Assembly: GCF_027913035.1 (NCBI RefSeq)
Contig: NZ_CP115775.1
Span: 434,001-498,000 of the forward strand
Source: Paracoccus albus
GTDB lineage: Bacteria; Pseudomonadota; Alphaproteobacteria; Rhodobacterales; Rhodobacteraceae
Direction: 5' to 3'
Length of the DNA: 64,000 nt
Part shown: in pieces, positions 1-8,920 of the stretch
Numbering within the stretch: position 1 is the stretch's first letter
Layout: every line of letters starts with the position of its first letter
Program-made: the position numbers and the translations under genes
Notes under the pieces: model-generated
What the model was told of the DNA's origin: nothing
Database searches by the model: none
Seen by the model: only the letters and a program-made list of their open reading frames with translations

Positions 1-631
1 CAAGATCGCCAAGCTCGCCCATAAGGCGCTCTTTCTCTGCATCGTCGATTTTTCCGTCTGCCTTGGCAGCCTGGATCATCGCGCGCAGCATCAGTCCGGC
101 GACGGCGTTCTGCTCTGGCGTGGGTGCAACTTCCGGCTCACCGCCATTGCTCAGTGAGTCGTTCAGCAATTCGCCGAATGACGCGTCGTTCTGTTGTTGC
201 GATCCCTTGTTGGCCAGCGAACCCGCCGCAGTGCCGCCAAGCAGCCCGCCCAGCAAATCACCCAGACCACCGCCGCTCTGGCCGGTGCGGCTTGTCTGAC
301 TACCCCCGGTCAGTTGGTCGAGAATGCCGCCAAGCCCGCCCGATGCGCCAGTCGAATTCGGCCCGCCATAGCGACGGCCGCTGCCCGCAGTGGTGCCGCC
401 TGTGTTGCCTCCCAGCAGCCCGCCCAGCAGGTCACCTAGCCCGCCAGAGCCTTGCGAGCCCGATTGCGTACCGCGCGTGATCTGGTCAAGCAGCCCGCCG
501 CCGCTGCGGCGCGAGCGCGTGTCCGAGCCAGAGGCAGTTTGCGTCTGATTGCGGTTTTTCATCATCGTGCTCATGCCTTTTGCGACCAGAACACCGGCAG
601 CGACACGGGCGAGGGATTTCATTAAACTCAT
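1..631 (-). CDS. DUF533 (YebE-like) inner-membrane-associated protein, C-terminus cut by window edge
   Basis: The frame is open from an ATG at 631 to the left edge, about 210 residues, so the C-terminus is missing. A GGAG ribosome site lies seven bases upstream of the ATG. The N-terminus is a short hydrophobic stretch (MKSLARVAAGVLVAKG). A long Gly/Ser/Gln-rich middle follows, in which the motif GLGDLLGGLLGG occurs twice (roughly residues 64-75 and 121-132). The C-terminal part, with AVAGLMLRAMIQAAKADGKI, is the start of the acidic helical TerB-like fold typical of DUF533. Family function is not established. The gene is divergent from tuf and not obviously linked to it. I am confident of the family, less so of any role. 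Confidence 0.8.
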   Translation of the reverse strand, partial: MSLMKSLARVAAGVLVAKGMSTMMKNRNQTQTASGSDTRSRRSGGGLLDQITRGTQSGSQGSGGLGDLLGGLLGGNTGGTTAGSGRRYGGPNSTGASGGLGGILDQLTGGSQTSRTGQSGGGLGDLLGGLLGGTAAGSLANKGSQQQNDASFGELLNDSLSNGGEPEVAPTPEQNAVAGLMLRAMIQAAKADGKIDDAEKERLMGELGDL

Positions 632-751
632 TGCTGTTCTCCACCTTCAGCAGAAAATACCGCATAGGATGCGGCATCCATCAGAATTCTAACGCAAATT
701 TTTCTGGATGGTTCCCCCTGGTTACGTTTTGTTGGCTGACGCCGCGTGCCC

Positions 752-779
752 TTGATTTTTCCCGATTCTGAATTTATCT
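752..779 (+). promoter_or_regulatory. candidate sigma70-type promoter for tuf
   Basis: TTGATT (752-757) and TTATCT (774-779) are separated by 16 bases and lie about 60 bases before the tuf start. This is the best pair I see in the 207-base divergent gap between the DUF533 gene and tuf. The -10 match is only moderate. Confidence 0.3.
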
Positions 780-838
780 CCGCCACCGATAGAAATACGG
801 GGACCGGTCCGGCGATTGCCCCGATCAAGGAGGCCTTC

Positions 839-2014
<1,176 letters not shown>

Positions 2015-2019
2015 TGTGA

Positions 2020-2048
2020 TCCCGTGGCGGTGCGCTTTAGCGCACCGT
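2020..2048. repeat. dispersed hairpin repeat, copy at the tuf 3' end
   Basis: ATCCCGTGGCGGTGCGC, a four-base loop, then GCGCACC makes a perfect stem (2029-2035 with 2040-2046). The same block, with C/T and loop differences, recurs right after rpoB (16276-16304). It sits between the tuf stop codon and the tuf terminator. Confidence 0.65.
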
Positions 2049-2062
2049 GCCAGAGACAACAG

Positions 2063-2090
2063 AAAGCCCGTCCCGAAAGGGGCGGGCTTT
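2063..2090 (+). terminator. rho-independent terminator of tuf
   Basis: AAAGCCCGTCCC, loop GAAA, then GGGGCGGGCTTT. The 12-bp stem has a single G-U pair and ends in a short T run. It lies 49 bases after the tuf stop. Confidence 0.85.
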
Positions 2091-2260
2091 CATGCATCAC
2101 GTCGCAGACCGCTTCTTTACTTCGCGCGGATGAAGGCCCTTCTTGGTTGCTGATATCAGCATCAGCGGATAACGATGACCCCTTTGAAAGACGGGAGTGT
2201 TCATTGACTTCGATGAGCCGCGAATGTCATTGGAGTTGAAAAAGGAAAAGGGAGTTAATG

Positions 2261-3238
2261 ATGCATGTGATCGTGCACGCGGGTAGCCTAAAGACTGGAT
2301 CTACCTATTTGCAGTCGGTCATATTGCGCAATCGCCTCAAGCTGTCTGAGGAAGGCGTGCTGGTGCCCTCGACAGGCATTGTGTCGGAGCACCATTACGA
2401 TATTGCACGAGCTGCTGGATTTGGGTTCGCAGGTCAAAAGCTCTCGGACGAAACGGGACGAGAAATCCTTCAGGCTCTGTCGGATGAACTTGCGTCTTCG
2501 CCTCATCAGGCGGCTCTTCTTTCGTCGGAGCATTTTGACTTGGGTGTCGAGGCTGGGGCGATCCGCCGACTTCGCGAAGCTCTGGCTGATCACGAAGTAT
2601 CGCTTGCTATATTTTTGCGCAATCAGGTGGATCTGGTACAGTCGCTCTATTTCGAGCATCTGAAATGGGGCGGGCTGAACGAATACAATAGATTCGTCCT
2701 TCATAAGGTTAGGGAAGGGGCTCTGTGGTATGAAGAGCGCATTGCGCTTTGGAAAGATGGCGGATTTAAAGTTAATGTTTTCGACTATCAGGCTGAGCGT
2801 GGCGATCTGGCCGGACGGCTGTTCTCCTTGCTGCCTCAACCACCATCACTTGCCAACCTGTCACTGCCTTCTGTGCCGCGCAATGAATCCCTGTCTCCAG
2901 AAGCGATGGAGTATATGCGCAAAATAAACCTGACCATTGCGGATGCCGCCGACAGACGCGAATTCTACGTCGGCCTGTACAAAACCTTGCACCAGAATGG
3001 TCCGCGTTGGGTCAGATCGAGACAAATGCCGCTGCCGGAGTCCCTGCACGCGCTTTTGCCTGAACTCACCAAGCGTAATCGACGGCTGGCCGAAATGCTC
3101 GGCGAAGGGGAAGGCTTTTTGCAAGGGGACCTTGTCGACTATGCTGCACAGCGAGAACAAGGCGACGCACTTGATATGGAAGGGTTCCTTTCTGACATTA
3201 AACACATGAACCTACCGATTCCGGAGGGCGTGATGTGA
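2261..3238 (+). CDS. sulfotransferase-like P-loop protein (first of three)
   Basis: The 325-residue product starts with a beta-strand and a loop, HAGSLKTGSTYLQ. This matches the 5'-phosphosulfate-binding loop of PAPS-dependent sulfotransferase-like proteins (HxGxxKTGTTxLQ form). Further on, FLRNQVDLVQSLY at about residues 119-131 resembles the second, 3'-phosphate-binding segment. Two ATG codons lie side by side at 2258 and 2261; the GGGAG site at 2250-2254 is better spaced for 2261. The acceptor is unknown. Proteins of this type usually modify glycans or lipids, but nothing here fixes the substrate. The gene reads visibly richer in A+T than tuf or rpoB, and a second sulfotransferase-like gene follows, both consistent with acquired DNA. 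Confidence 0.7.
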   Translation: MHVIVHAGSLKTGSTYLQSVILRNRLKLSEEGVLVPSTGIVSEHHYDIARAAGFGFAGQKLSDETGREILQALSDELASSPHQAALLSSEHFDLGVEAGAIRRLREALADHEVSLAIFLRNQVDLVQSLYFEHLKWGGLNEYNRFVLHKVREGALWYEERIALWKDGGFKVNVFDYQAERGDLAGRLFSLLPQPPSLANLSLPSVPRNESLSPEAMEYMRKINLTIADAADRREFYVGLYKTLHQNGPRWVRSRQMPLPESLHALLPELTKRNRRLAEMLGEGEGFLQGDLVDYAAQREQGDALDMEGFLSDIKHMNLPIPEGVM

Positions 3239-3367
3239 CCGGAATGGCCAGTTCCAGCGAGTGGTCCAAGCTGTCCAGCCAAAGCGGCGGGCTTTTCGGT
3301 GTGGCTCCTTGTCACTTTCCGGCGCCACGGCTTTGATCTTCAAATTAGCCGATCCAACGGGGCGCAA

Positions 3368-4012
3368 ATGATCTTGTCGCGAGGACGCGGGTATCTTTTC
3401 ATCCACATTCCCAAGACCGGCGGGACCTCCATGGCGCTTGCCCTCGAAGCGCATGCGATGAAAGATGATCTTATGCTGGGCGATACGCCCAAAGCATTGA
3501 AACGTCGTCATAAACTGTCGCGCGCGGCTGCTCGGGGTCGGTTGTGGAAGCATTCAACCGTCGCTGATCTGGAAGGTGTTCTGGCACCTGACGAGGCTGT
3601 GGATCTGTTCGTCTTTACGCTGGTTCGAAATCCGTGGGACCGTGCCGTCAGCTATTATCACTGGCTGCGGGAGCAGACATTTGCCCATCCGCATGTTGCA
3701 CTTGCGGGGCGATCGTCGTTCGCAGAATTTCTGAGGTCGCCTTCTGTTCTCGGGACGTTTCGCCGTGGCCAGTCGGAAAGCTATGTGACCACCAGTGGGG
3801 GCGTGATGTGCTGTGATCTTTTCATCCGGCTGGAGCATCTTGATCAAGACCTTGCCCCGCTAGAGCGGAAGCTGGGTTTCTCAGTATCGCTGCCTCGAAT
3901 GAATGAGAGTAAACGGCTTCGCGATTATCGGGAATATTATAGCGATGAAACCGTAGCGCTCATCGGCGAGGCGACGGCGCGCGACATTGCGCTGTTCGGA
4001 TATCGGTTCTAG
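3368..4012 (+). CDS. sulfotransferase family protein (second of three)
   Basis: The 214-residue product has a clear 5'-phosphosulfate loop near its N-terminus, FIHIPKTGGTSMA. The 3'-phosphate-binding segment FTLVRNPWDRAVSYYHWL lies at about residues 80-97. Together these define Sulfotransfer_2-type enzymes that move sulfate from PAPS to a carbohydrate or similar acceptor. An upstream in-frame start at 3299 would add 23 residues with no family match, so the ATG at 3368 is preferred, although its ribosome site is weak. It lies 129 bases after the previous sulfotransferase-like gene on the same strand. There are no glycosyltransferase genes nearby to suggest the acceptor. Confidence 0.78.
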   Translation: MILSRGRGYLFIHIPKTGGTSMALALEAHAMKDDLMLGDTPKALKRRHKLSRAAARGRLWKHSTVADLEGVLAPDEAVDLFVFTLVRNPWDRAVSYYHWLREQTFAHPHVALAGRSSFAEFLRSPSVLGTFRRGQSESYVTTSGGVMCCDLFIRLEHLDQDLAPLERKLGFSVSLPRMNESKRLRDYREYYSDETVALIGEATARDIALFGYRF

Positions 4013-4067
4013 TCCGGTTGTCGCTGTCACCGGTCGGATAGCGCGGAAAAACCGCGCCCTTGCGATC

Positions 4068-4090
4068 ATGCTGACATCTATTGTCAGTAT
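4068..4090. promoter_or_regulatory. 9-bp inverted repeat upstream of the VOC remnant and GFA gene
   Basis: ATGCTGACA, five-base spacer TCTAT, then TGTCAGTAT: eight of nine positions are symmetric. It lies about 50 bases upstream of the TTG-started leader frame. It could be an operator or an RNA hairpin. A separate GCGCGG/CCGCGC hairpin at 4041-4057 just before it may terminate the preceding sulfotransferase gene, but there is no T run. Confidence 0.4.
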
Positions 4091-4137
4091 TTATGACCCA
4101 CTATCACAGGGGTTCGCACAACGCAGGAGTGTTTCGC

Positions 4138-4227
4138 TTGATTGATCATATTGGACTGGCAGTTTCACACTTGGACGTCGCCCGCCGATATTATGAGGCC
4201 GTCTTCTACAAGGAGGAGGCATTATGA
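4138..4227 (+). pseudogene. N-terminal remnant of a VOC (glyoxalase-fold) gene, now a 29-codon leader frame
   Basis: From a TTG at 4138, with an AGGAG site eight bases upstream, the frame reads LIDHIGLAVSHLDVARRYYE. This is a textbook VOC/glyoxalase N-terminus: first strand, then the helix ending in a YYE motif. After about 20 codons the similarity stops. The frame runs through AVFYKEEAL to a TGA that overlaps the GFA start codon as ATGA (4224-4227). A full VOC protein is about 120-150 residues, so at least 80% is missing. Either a deletion joined the 5' end of a VOC gene to the GFA gene, or the short frame is kept for translational coupling. The GGAGGAGG in its tail is the GFA ribosome site. 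Confidence 0.6.
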
Positions 4228-4640
4228 AAACCTATCATGGAAGCTGCTTCTGCGGTGGGGTCGCCTTTGAGGCTGACGGAGATCTGGCGGATGGAACCAT
4301 GCGCTGCAACTGCCGCTTTTGCCGGAAGATGCGATATTGGGAAATGCGGCTGCCCGATCCCGACGGTTTCCGCATCACGTCGGGGAAGGAATTGCTGGCC
4401 GAGACGCCTGCTTCCGCTGGATCGGAAACGAATGACATCCATAACTGGTTCTGCTCTCGCTGCGGAATACGGCTTTGGACGGAGGGCGATATAGAGGAAA
4501 TGGGCGGCCGTTTCGTTCAGGTCTGCGTCGCAGCACTGGATGACGCGACCGAGGAAGAACTGATAAACGCGCCGATCTTCTGGGCCGATGGGGCCAATGA
4601 CAACTGGTGGAACCCGGCGCCAGAGACGCGTCATCTGTGA
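4224..4640 (+). CDS. GFA-family (glutathione-dependent formaldehyde-activating enzyme/CENP-V fold) zinc protein
   Basis: The 138-residue product has the full zinc-binding cysteine pattern of the GFA family: GSCFCGGV near residues 7-14, CNCRFCRKM near 31-39, and FCSRCGIRLW near 76-85. GFA proteins are small zinc enzymes; the founding member binds glutathione and formaldehyde, but most relatives have no assigned substrate. The start is the ATG at 4224 behind AGGAGGAGG. Its ATGA overlaps the stop of a truncated VOC frame, so translation may be coupled to that leader. A shared hairpin at 4655-4680 ends the gene. A second, only distantly similar GFA gene lies at 31909. Confidence 0.85.
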   Translation: MKTYHGSCFCGGVAFEADGDLADGTMRCNCRFCRKMRYWEMRLPDPDGFRITSGKELLAETPASAGSETNDIHNWFCSRCGIRLWTEGDIEEMGGRFVQVCVAALDDATEEELINAPIFWADGANDNWWNPAPETRHL

Positions 4641-4654
4641 TCTGCCAATGGAAA

Positions 4655-4680
4655 AGGCCGCGGCGAATATGCCGCGGCCT
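4655..4680. terminator. bidirectional terminator between the GFA and DUF892 genes
   Basis: AGGCCGCGGC, loop GAATAT, GCCGCGGCCT: a perfect 10-bp stem between two convergent genes. The four A residues before it form a U run for the minus-strand transcript. Confidence 0.75.
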
Positions 4681-4701
4681 GATCCTGTCTTACGAAATCC
4701 C

Positions 4702-5196
4702 TCAGACGGCAGCCTTGTTAACCCCGCCTTCTGCGATCTTGGTCATCTGGCGGTCACCGTCCCAGGTGTTGTCCAGACATTCCTGCAGCTTGGCCGCATC
4801 GCCGTCCAGTCCCAGACGGTTCGCAAAGGTTCTGACGCAGCCATAGCCAGCAATCGCGTAATGCGCCATGCGCTGATACTGCGTGATGACTGCCGCATCC
4901 TGAGCGTCTTCATCGGCATATTCGGTTTCAAGCGCGTGTTTGCGGGCCTCTGTCACCAAGCCCTCCATGCCTTTGCAATGCTCGCCCGTCGGGTCGACGC
5001 CATGCTCGTTGCAAAGCGCGCTCAGCACCTCCATCCCATCGGCAATGCCCTGATTGCCTGCGATCAGCGCCTTTGAAAGTTCTTCCGATTTTGATGCGCG
5101 GCCCATTTCGGTCACGATCGGTTGCGACTGCTTGCAGGCGGAATAGAGGTCGCGAAGCTGGTCGAGATACAGATCCTTGAGGTTTTTGATGGCCAT
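4702..5196 (-). CDS. DUF892 (YciE/YciF-like) ferritin-like stress protein
   Basis: The 164-residue product begins MAIKNLKDLYLDQLRDLYSA, the signature opening of the DUF892 family, and continues as an all-helical bundle. Acidic and histidine positions such as EYADEDAQDAAV and YQRMAHYAI fit the ferritin-like di-metal fold. YciE/YciF proteins are linked to osmotic and general stress in enterobacteria; the biochemical activity is not settled. The start at 5196 follows AAAGGAGG with good spacing. The longer frame to 5295 lacks similarity. It is divergent from the ABC exporter across 210 bases in which I see no clear operator. Confidence 0.85.
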   Translation of the reverse strand: MAIKNLKDLYLDQLRDLYSACKQSQPIVTEMGRASKSEELSKALIAGNQGIADGMEVLSALCNEHGVDPTGEHCKGMEGLVTEARKHALETEYADEDAQDAAVITQYQRMAHYAIAGYGCVRTFANRLGLDGDAAKLQECLDNTWDGDRQMTKIAEGGVNKAAV

Positions 5197-5406
5197 ATTG
5201 GGCCTCCTTTCCAGAATGTTGGTCATCCGCCGATGTGGCTGGGATGGTTCGCATGGCCAACGCATCGCTCGAAAAGGCGTTCCGGCGAGTAGCAAAGATC
5301 AACCTGTCTGCGGTCATGATTGCGGCCAAGGCTTGACTCGCGCCCTCCACTGCGGCACCGCACAAACTCCAGCCGCAGGATTGCGGGCGGGTTTGAGGTA
5401 AGATCA

Positions 5407-7275
5407 ATGTTTCGCTGGTTTGAAAGCAGGCTCGATCCGTATCCTTCGGATCGGCCCAAGATGCCGCCCCGCACGTTCTGGGGGTTCCTGTTTCACTACG
5501 CCCATGGCGCATTGCCCTGGCTGCTGCTGCTATCGCTCGGCTCGGCTTTGATCGCGGTGATCGAGGTGGCTCTGTTCGGCTATCTGGGTGATCTGGTTAA
5601 CCGGTTGTCAGACACGCCGCGGGATCAGTTCTGGGCTGTCGAAGGCCGCCGGCTTGCCGCGATGGGGCTGCTTTTGCTGGTGGTGCTGCCTTTGTCCAAT
5701 GCGTTGGCCAGCATGATCATGCATCAGACGTTGCTGGGGAACTTTCCGCAGCGTATCCGCTGGCAGGCGCATCGCTATCTGCTTCGCCAATCGGTCGGCT
5801 ATTTTCAGGATGAGTTCGCAGGCCGGATTGCGCAGCGGCTGATGCAGACCGCACTCGCCGTGCGCGAAGTGGCGATGAAGATTATGGATGTCGCCGTTTA
5901 TGTTCTGGTCTATTTCATGGGTGCCATCGTGCTGGCGGCCAGTCAGGACTGGCGGCTGGGGCTGCCCTTTGTGCTGTGGGGCACGGCTTATGGCATGTTG
6001 CTTTGGTATGTGGTTCCGCGTCTTGGAAAGATCGCGCAGCAGCAGGCAGACGCGCGCAGCACGATGACGGGGCAGGTTGTGGACAGCTACACCAATATCG
6101 CGACCGTCAAGCTTTTCTCGCATTCGGACCGCGAAGAGGCGTGGATGCGGACCGGAATGGACGGCTTCCTTCAGACCGTTTATCGGCAGATGCGTCTTGC
6201 GGCGACGCAGGACATCGCACTGACGACAATAAACGTGCTGCTGGTGGCTGGTGTCACTGCACTGGGGCTTTCGCTTTGGACCGGCGGCCATATCAATGTT
6301 GGCGCAGTTGCAGTGGCCATTCCGCTGGCTCTACGCTTGAACAATATGTCTCACTGGATCATGTGGGAATTTGCGGCGTTGTTTGAAAACGTCGGGACGG
6401 TGCGCGACGGGATATCGTCGCTGGCGCTGCCGCGTGCGGTTCAGGACAGGTCAGATGCAGTACCCCTAGCACCGGGACCGGGCGCAGTCGCGTTCGAGTC
6501 CGTGACCTTCCGATATGGCGCCGATGAAACCGACAGACCGCTTGCGGTGCTGGACGATCTGACCCTGCGCATCGCCCCGGGAGAGCGGGTTGGCCTGATC
6601 GGCCGCTCTGGCGCGGGGAAGTCCACGCTGATCAACCTTCTTCTGCGCTTTCATGATCTGGAAAGCGGGACGATCACGATTGACGGGCAGAATGTCGCTA
6701 TGGTGACGCAGGAAAGCCTGCGCAAGGCGATTGGGGTTGTGACGCAGGACAGCAGTTTGCTTCACCGTTCAGTACGGGAAAATATCGCCTATGGTCGTCC
6801 GGATGCGAGCGAGGCCGAGATTGTCGAGGCCGCCCGCATGGCAGAAGCGCAGGAATTCATTCCCGCATTGTCCGACAGCAAGGGGCGTCACGGGCTGGAT
6901 GCGCATGTGGGTGAGCGGGGCGTAAAGCTGTCAGGTGGTCAGCGCCAGCGTATCGCCATCGCGCGTGTCGCGCTGAAAGACGCGCCCATCCTTGTTCTGG
7001 ACGAGGCGACCTCGGCTCTGGACAGTGAGGCAGAGGCAGCGATCCAGTCGAGACTTGATGTTCTGATGGAAGGCAAGACCGTGATTGCCATCGCGCATCG
7101 TCTGTCGACCATCGCCGCGATGGACAGGCTGGTGGTCATGGATCAGGGCCGAATTGTCGAGCAGGGGACACATACCGAATTGCTGGCGCAGGACGGCATC
7201 TATGCACGTCTCTGGGCGCGGCAATCGGGTGGCTTTCTGGTCGCGGATGACAGTGCTGCAGCCGTCGCTGAATAA
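5407..7275 (+). CDS. ABC exporter, fused membrane and ATPase half-transporter
   Basis: The 622-residue half-transporter of the MsbA/multidrug-exporter type has an N-terminal membrane domain of about 340 residues. Hydrophobic helices are clear at LPWLLLLSLGSALIAVIEVA, GLLLLVVLPLSNALA and VAVYVLVYFMGAIVLA. The ATPase domain has Walker A GRSGAGKST at about 399-407, the Q-loop TQDSSLL, signature LSGGQRQRIAIAR from about 508, Walker B ILVLDEATSALD from about 528, and the H-loop AHRLSTI. All catalytic residues are present, so a homodimer should be active. The start is set at 5407, after GAGGTAAG; the frame is open upstream. Substrate is unknown. It appears to be a single-gene unit. Confidence 0.88.
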   Translation: MFRWFESRLDPYPSDRPKMPPRTFWGFLFHYAHGALPWLLLLSLGSALIAVIEVALFGYLGDLVNRLSDTPRDQFWAVEGRRLAAMGLLLLVVLPLSNALASMIMHQTLLGNFPQRIRWQAHRYLLRQSVGYFQDEFAGRIAQRLMQTALAVREVAMKIMDVAVYVLVYFMGAIVLAASQDWRLGLPFVLWGTAYGMLLWYVVPRLGKIAQQQADARSTMTGQVVDSYTNIATVKLFSHSDREEAWMRTGMDGFLQTVYRQMRLAATQDIALTTINVLLVAGVTALGLSLWTGGHINVGAVAVAIPLALRLNNMSHWIMWEFAALFENVGTVRDGISSLALPRAVQDRSDAVPLAPGPGAVAFESVTFRYGADETDRPLAVLDDLTLRIAPGERVGLIGRSGAGKSTLINLLLRFHDLESGTITIDGQNVAMVTQESLRKAIGVVTQDSSLLHRSVRENIAYGRPDASEAEIVEAARMAEAQEFIPALSDSKGRHGLDAHVGERGVKLSGGQRQRIAIARVALKDAPILVLDEATSALDSEAEAAIQSRLDVLMEGKTVIAIAHRLSTIAAMDRLVVMDQGRIVEQGTHTELLAQDGIYARLWARQSGGFLVADDSAAAVAE

Positions 7276-7366
7276 CGCGCGGGCAGATATTGCTGAACGC
7301 CGGTGGGGCAGGATGCCGTTCTACGATCCCTGCGCGGGATGATTGGCAGATTGCAACGCTACCCTC

Positions 7367-7395
7367 TTGCGCCGCGCGTCGTTCCGCACTAATCA
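7367..7395 (+). promoter_or_regulatory. candidate promoter of tRNA-Trp
   Basis: TTGCGC (7367-7372), 17 bases, TAATCA (7390-7395), ending 12 bases before the tRNA. The same TTGCGC-N17-TA arrangement precedes tRNA-Val at 23327. Confidence 0.4.
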
Positions 7396-7407
7396 GGCGC
7401 GCGGCTT

Positions 7408-7483
7408 AGGGGTATAGCTCAGTTGGTAGAGCATCGGTCTCCAAAACCGAGGGTCGTGGGTTCGAGTCCCTCTGCCCCTGCCA
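7408..7483 (+). tRNA. trnW: tRNA-Trp (anticodon CCA)
   Basis: A full cloverleaf is readable. The acceptor stem AGGGGTA pairs with TGCCCCT. The anticodon stem TCGGT/ACCGA encloses the loop CTCCAAA, with anticodon CCA at 7441-7443. The T arm contains GGTTCGAGTCC, and the encoded 3' end is G plus CCA. In this bacterial order tRNA-Trp normally sits right before secE; here a sulfotransferase-like gene lies between them. Confidence 0.97.
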
Positions 7484-7537
7484 GTCGCCGGTGCAATATG
7501 CGCCCTTACGCGTGACCGTATCGCGAAAAGCCCGCTC

Positions 7538-8440
7538 ATGACCATTCGCGTTCACATCGGCGCTCATAAGACCGCAACGACAGAGATGCAGCAGGCATTC
7601 CGCCGCATGCGTGCGCGATTCGCAGAATCCCGCATGGCCGTTGTCGGACCGAAGGGTTTGCGCGGCGATTGGGTTTCATTGCATCGTGCATTGTTCACGG
7701 ATGATACTGAAGCGCGCGCTCGTGCGAAAACAAGGTTTGGGCGTTGGCTGCGCAGGCACGACAATCACGTCATCTCGGAAGAGAATATCATCGGGGGGAT
7801 CCATCGTCGCCGTATATTCGGAGGCAATAATCAGCTTTATCCTGATGCGGCGGTAAATATCGGCCTTCTGAGAGAGCTGTTGGGCAACCCCGAGATTGAG
7901 CTGTTCCTGTCGATTCGTGACCCGGCAGAGTTCGTGACCTCTGCCTATGGTCAGGTTTTGCGCGAAGGCGTGGCGCAGGACATAGAGGATTACACCGTCG
8001 GCTATGACGTTGCGGCGCTCTCATGGGCCGATCTCGTGGAACGGCTGCGCGACTGTGAGGGCGTGAGTCGCGTCATCTGCTGGCGCTATGAGGATTACGC
8101 GCAACTGCGACCAGAGGTCATGACGATGTTGTTCGGCCCTGAACTGGCGGCCCTTGTTCCACCAGCAGAAAGGCACAATGCCGGATATTCGCAGGCTGCG
8201 TACGATCAGTTCATTGAGTGGGTGATGGACGACGTGGATGAGCCATTTGTCGAGTTGCTTAAGCGTGCGCGGGACATGTATCCAAAGCTGCCCGGCGATC
8301 CGGGCATGAGGCTGTTTCCACCGGAAACCTACGAACGCAGCCGGGAATTCTACGCCAAGGATGTCGCCCGCCTGTCCCGGATACCGGGCGCAACCCTGCT
8401 TTGGCCTGCTGGTGAAGACCCGGCTGACTTGCCCGCTTGA
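7538..8440 (+). CDS. sulfotransferase-like P-loop protein between tRNA-Trp and secE (third of three)
   Basis: The 300-residue product opens MTIRVHIGAHKTATTEMQQAF, a 5'-phosphosulfate-type loop in the HIGxHKTATT form. FLSIRDPAEFVTSAYGQVL at about residues 121-139 fits the downstream 3'-phosphate-binding segment. It resembles the gene at 2261 in layout but not closely in sequence. The ATG at 7538 has no convincing ribosome site. It lies between tRNA-Trp and secE, where an insertion would be expected to affect little because secE starts 50 bases later with its own site. Acceptor and pathway are unknown. I infer that it was inserted into an otherwise conserved block. Confidence 0.65.
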   Translation: MTIRVHIGAHKTATTEMQQAFRRMRARFAESRMAVVGPKGLRGDWVSLHRALFTDDTEARARAKTRFGRWLRRHDNHVISEENIIGGIHRRRIFGGNNQLYPDAAVNIGLLRELLGNPEIELFLSIRDPAEFVTSAYGQVLREGVAQDIEDYTVGYDVAALSWADLVERLRDCEGVSRVICWRYEDYAQLRPEVMTMLFGPELAALVPPAERHNAGYSQAAYDQFIEWVMDDVDEPFVELLKRARDMYPKLPGDPGMRLFPPETYERSREFYAKDVARLSRIPGATLLWPAGEDPADLPA

Positions 8441-8489
8441 AAATATCACGGCTCCGGTTTATCTGGACCGCTGCAACACGAGGATTCTC

Positions 8490-8681
8490 ATGGCCAACCC
8501 CGTTCAGTTTCTGTCACAGGTGCGCGCCGAAGCCGCCAAGATCACATGGCCGACCCGCCGCGAGGTGGTGACGACGACGATCATGGTTCTCATCATGGCG
8601 ACGCTGGCTGCGATTTTTTTCTTCCTCGTCGATCTTGTGATTCGCACGGGCATGGCGGCTTTGCTTGGGGCTGTCAGCTAA
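8490..8681 (+). CDS. secE: preprotein translocase subunit SecE
   Basis: The 63-residue short alphaproteobacterial form of SecE is the clamp subunit of the SecYEG channel. It shows the conserved amphipathic segment VRAEAAKITWPTRREVVTTT, then one transmembrane helix (IMVLIMATLAAIFFFLVDLVI). The start at 8490 follows a GAGG site; a longer frame back to 8361 merely overlaps the sulfotransferase-like gene. secE is followed by an unusually long 239-base gap before nusG. Confidence 0.93.
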   Translation: MANPVQFLSQVRAEAAKITWPTRREVVTTTIMVLIMATLAAIFFFLVDLVIRTGMAALLGAVS

Positions 8682-8870
8682 AGGTGACAACGGCTCGCTG
8701 AACGATTGGCGACAATTCGTTATTTAGTGCTGTCTGATTTACCGATATCCGGTGTGGTCAGGGTTGCAATTGGTTGCAGGCGGCTGTATGTCCGCCCGAC
8801 CTGCCCGAAAGTCGGCGTGCACGATTCGTTGCGCGCCGGTTTCATTTTTCGGGCCGAACAGAATTGAACC

Positions 8871-8886
8871 GGACGGCCTGCCGTCC
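8871..8886 (+). other. perfect hairpin in the secE-nusG gap
   Basis: GGACGG, loop CCTG, CCGTCC, ending 34 bases before the nusG start. There is no T run, so it is unlikely to be a terminator. It may be a leader or processing structure. Confidence 0.4.
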
Positions 8887-8920
8887 AGACAACGAAGAAG
8901 AAACAGGGGTCGATCGGAAC

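Noticed and set aside
3212..3553. 113-codon minus-strand frame across the gap between the two sulfotransferase-like genes
   Set aside because: Overlaps the start of the second sulfotransferase-like gene, with no ribosome site and no recognisable domain.
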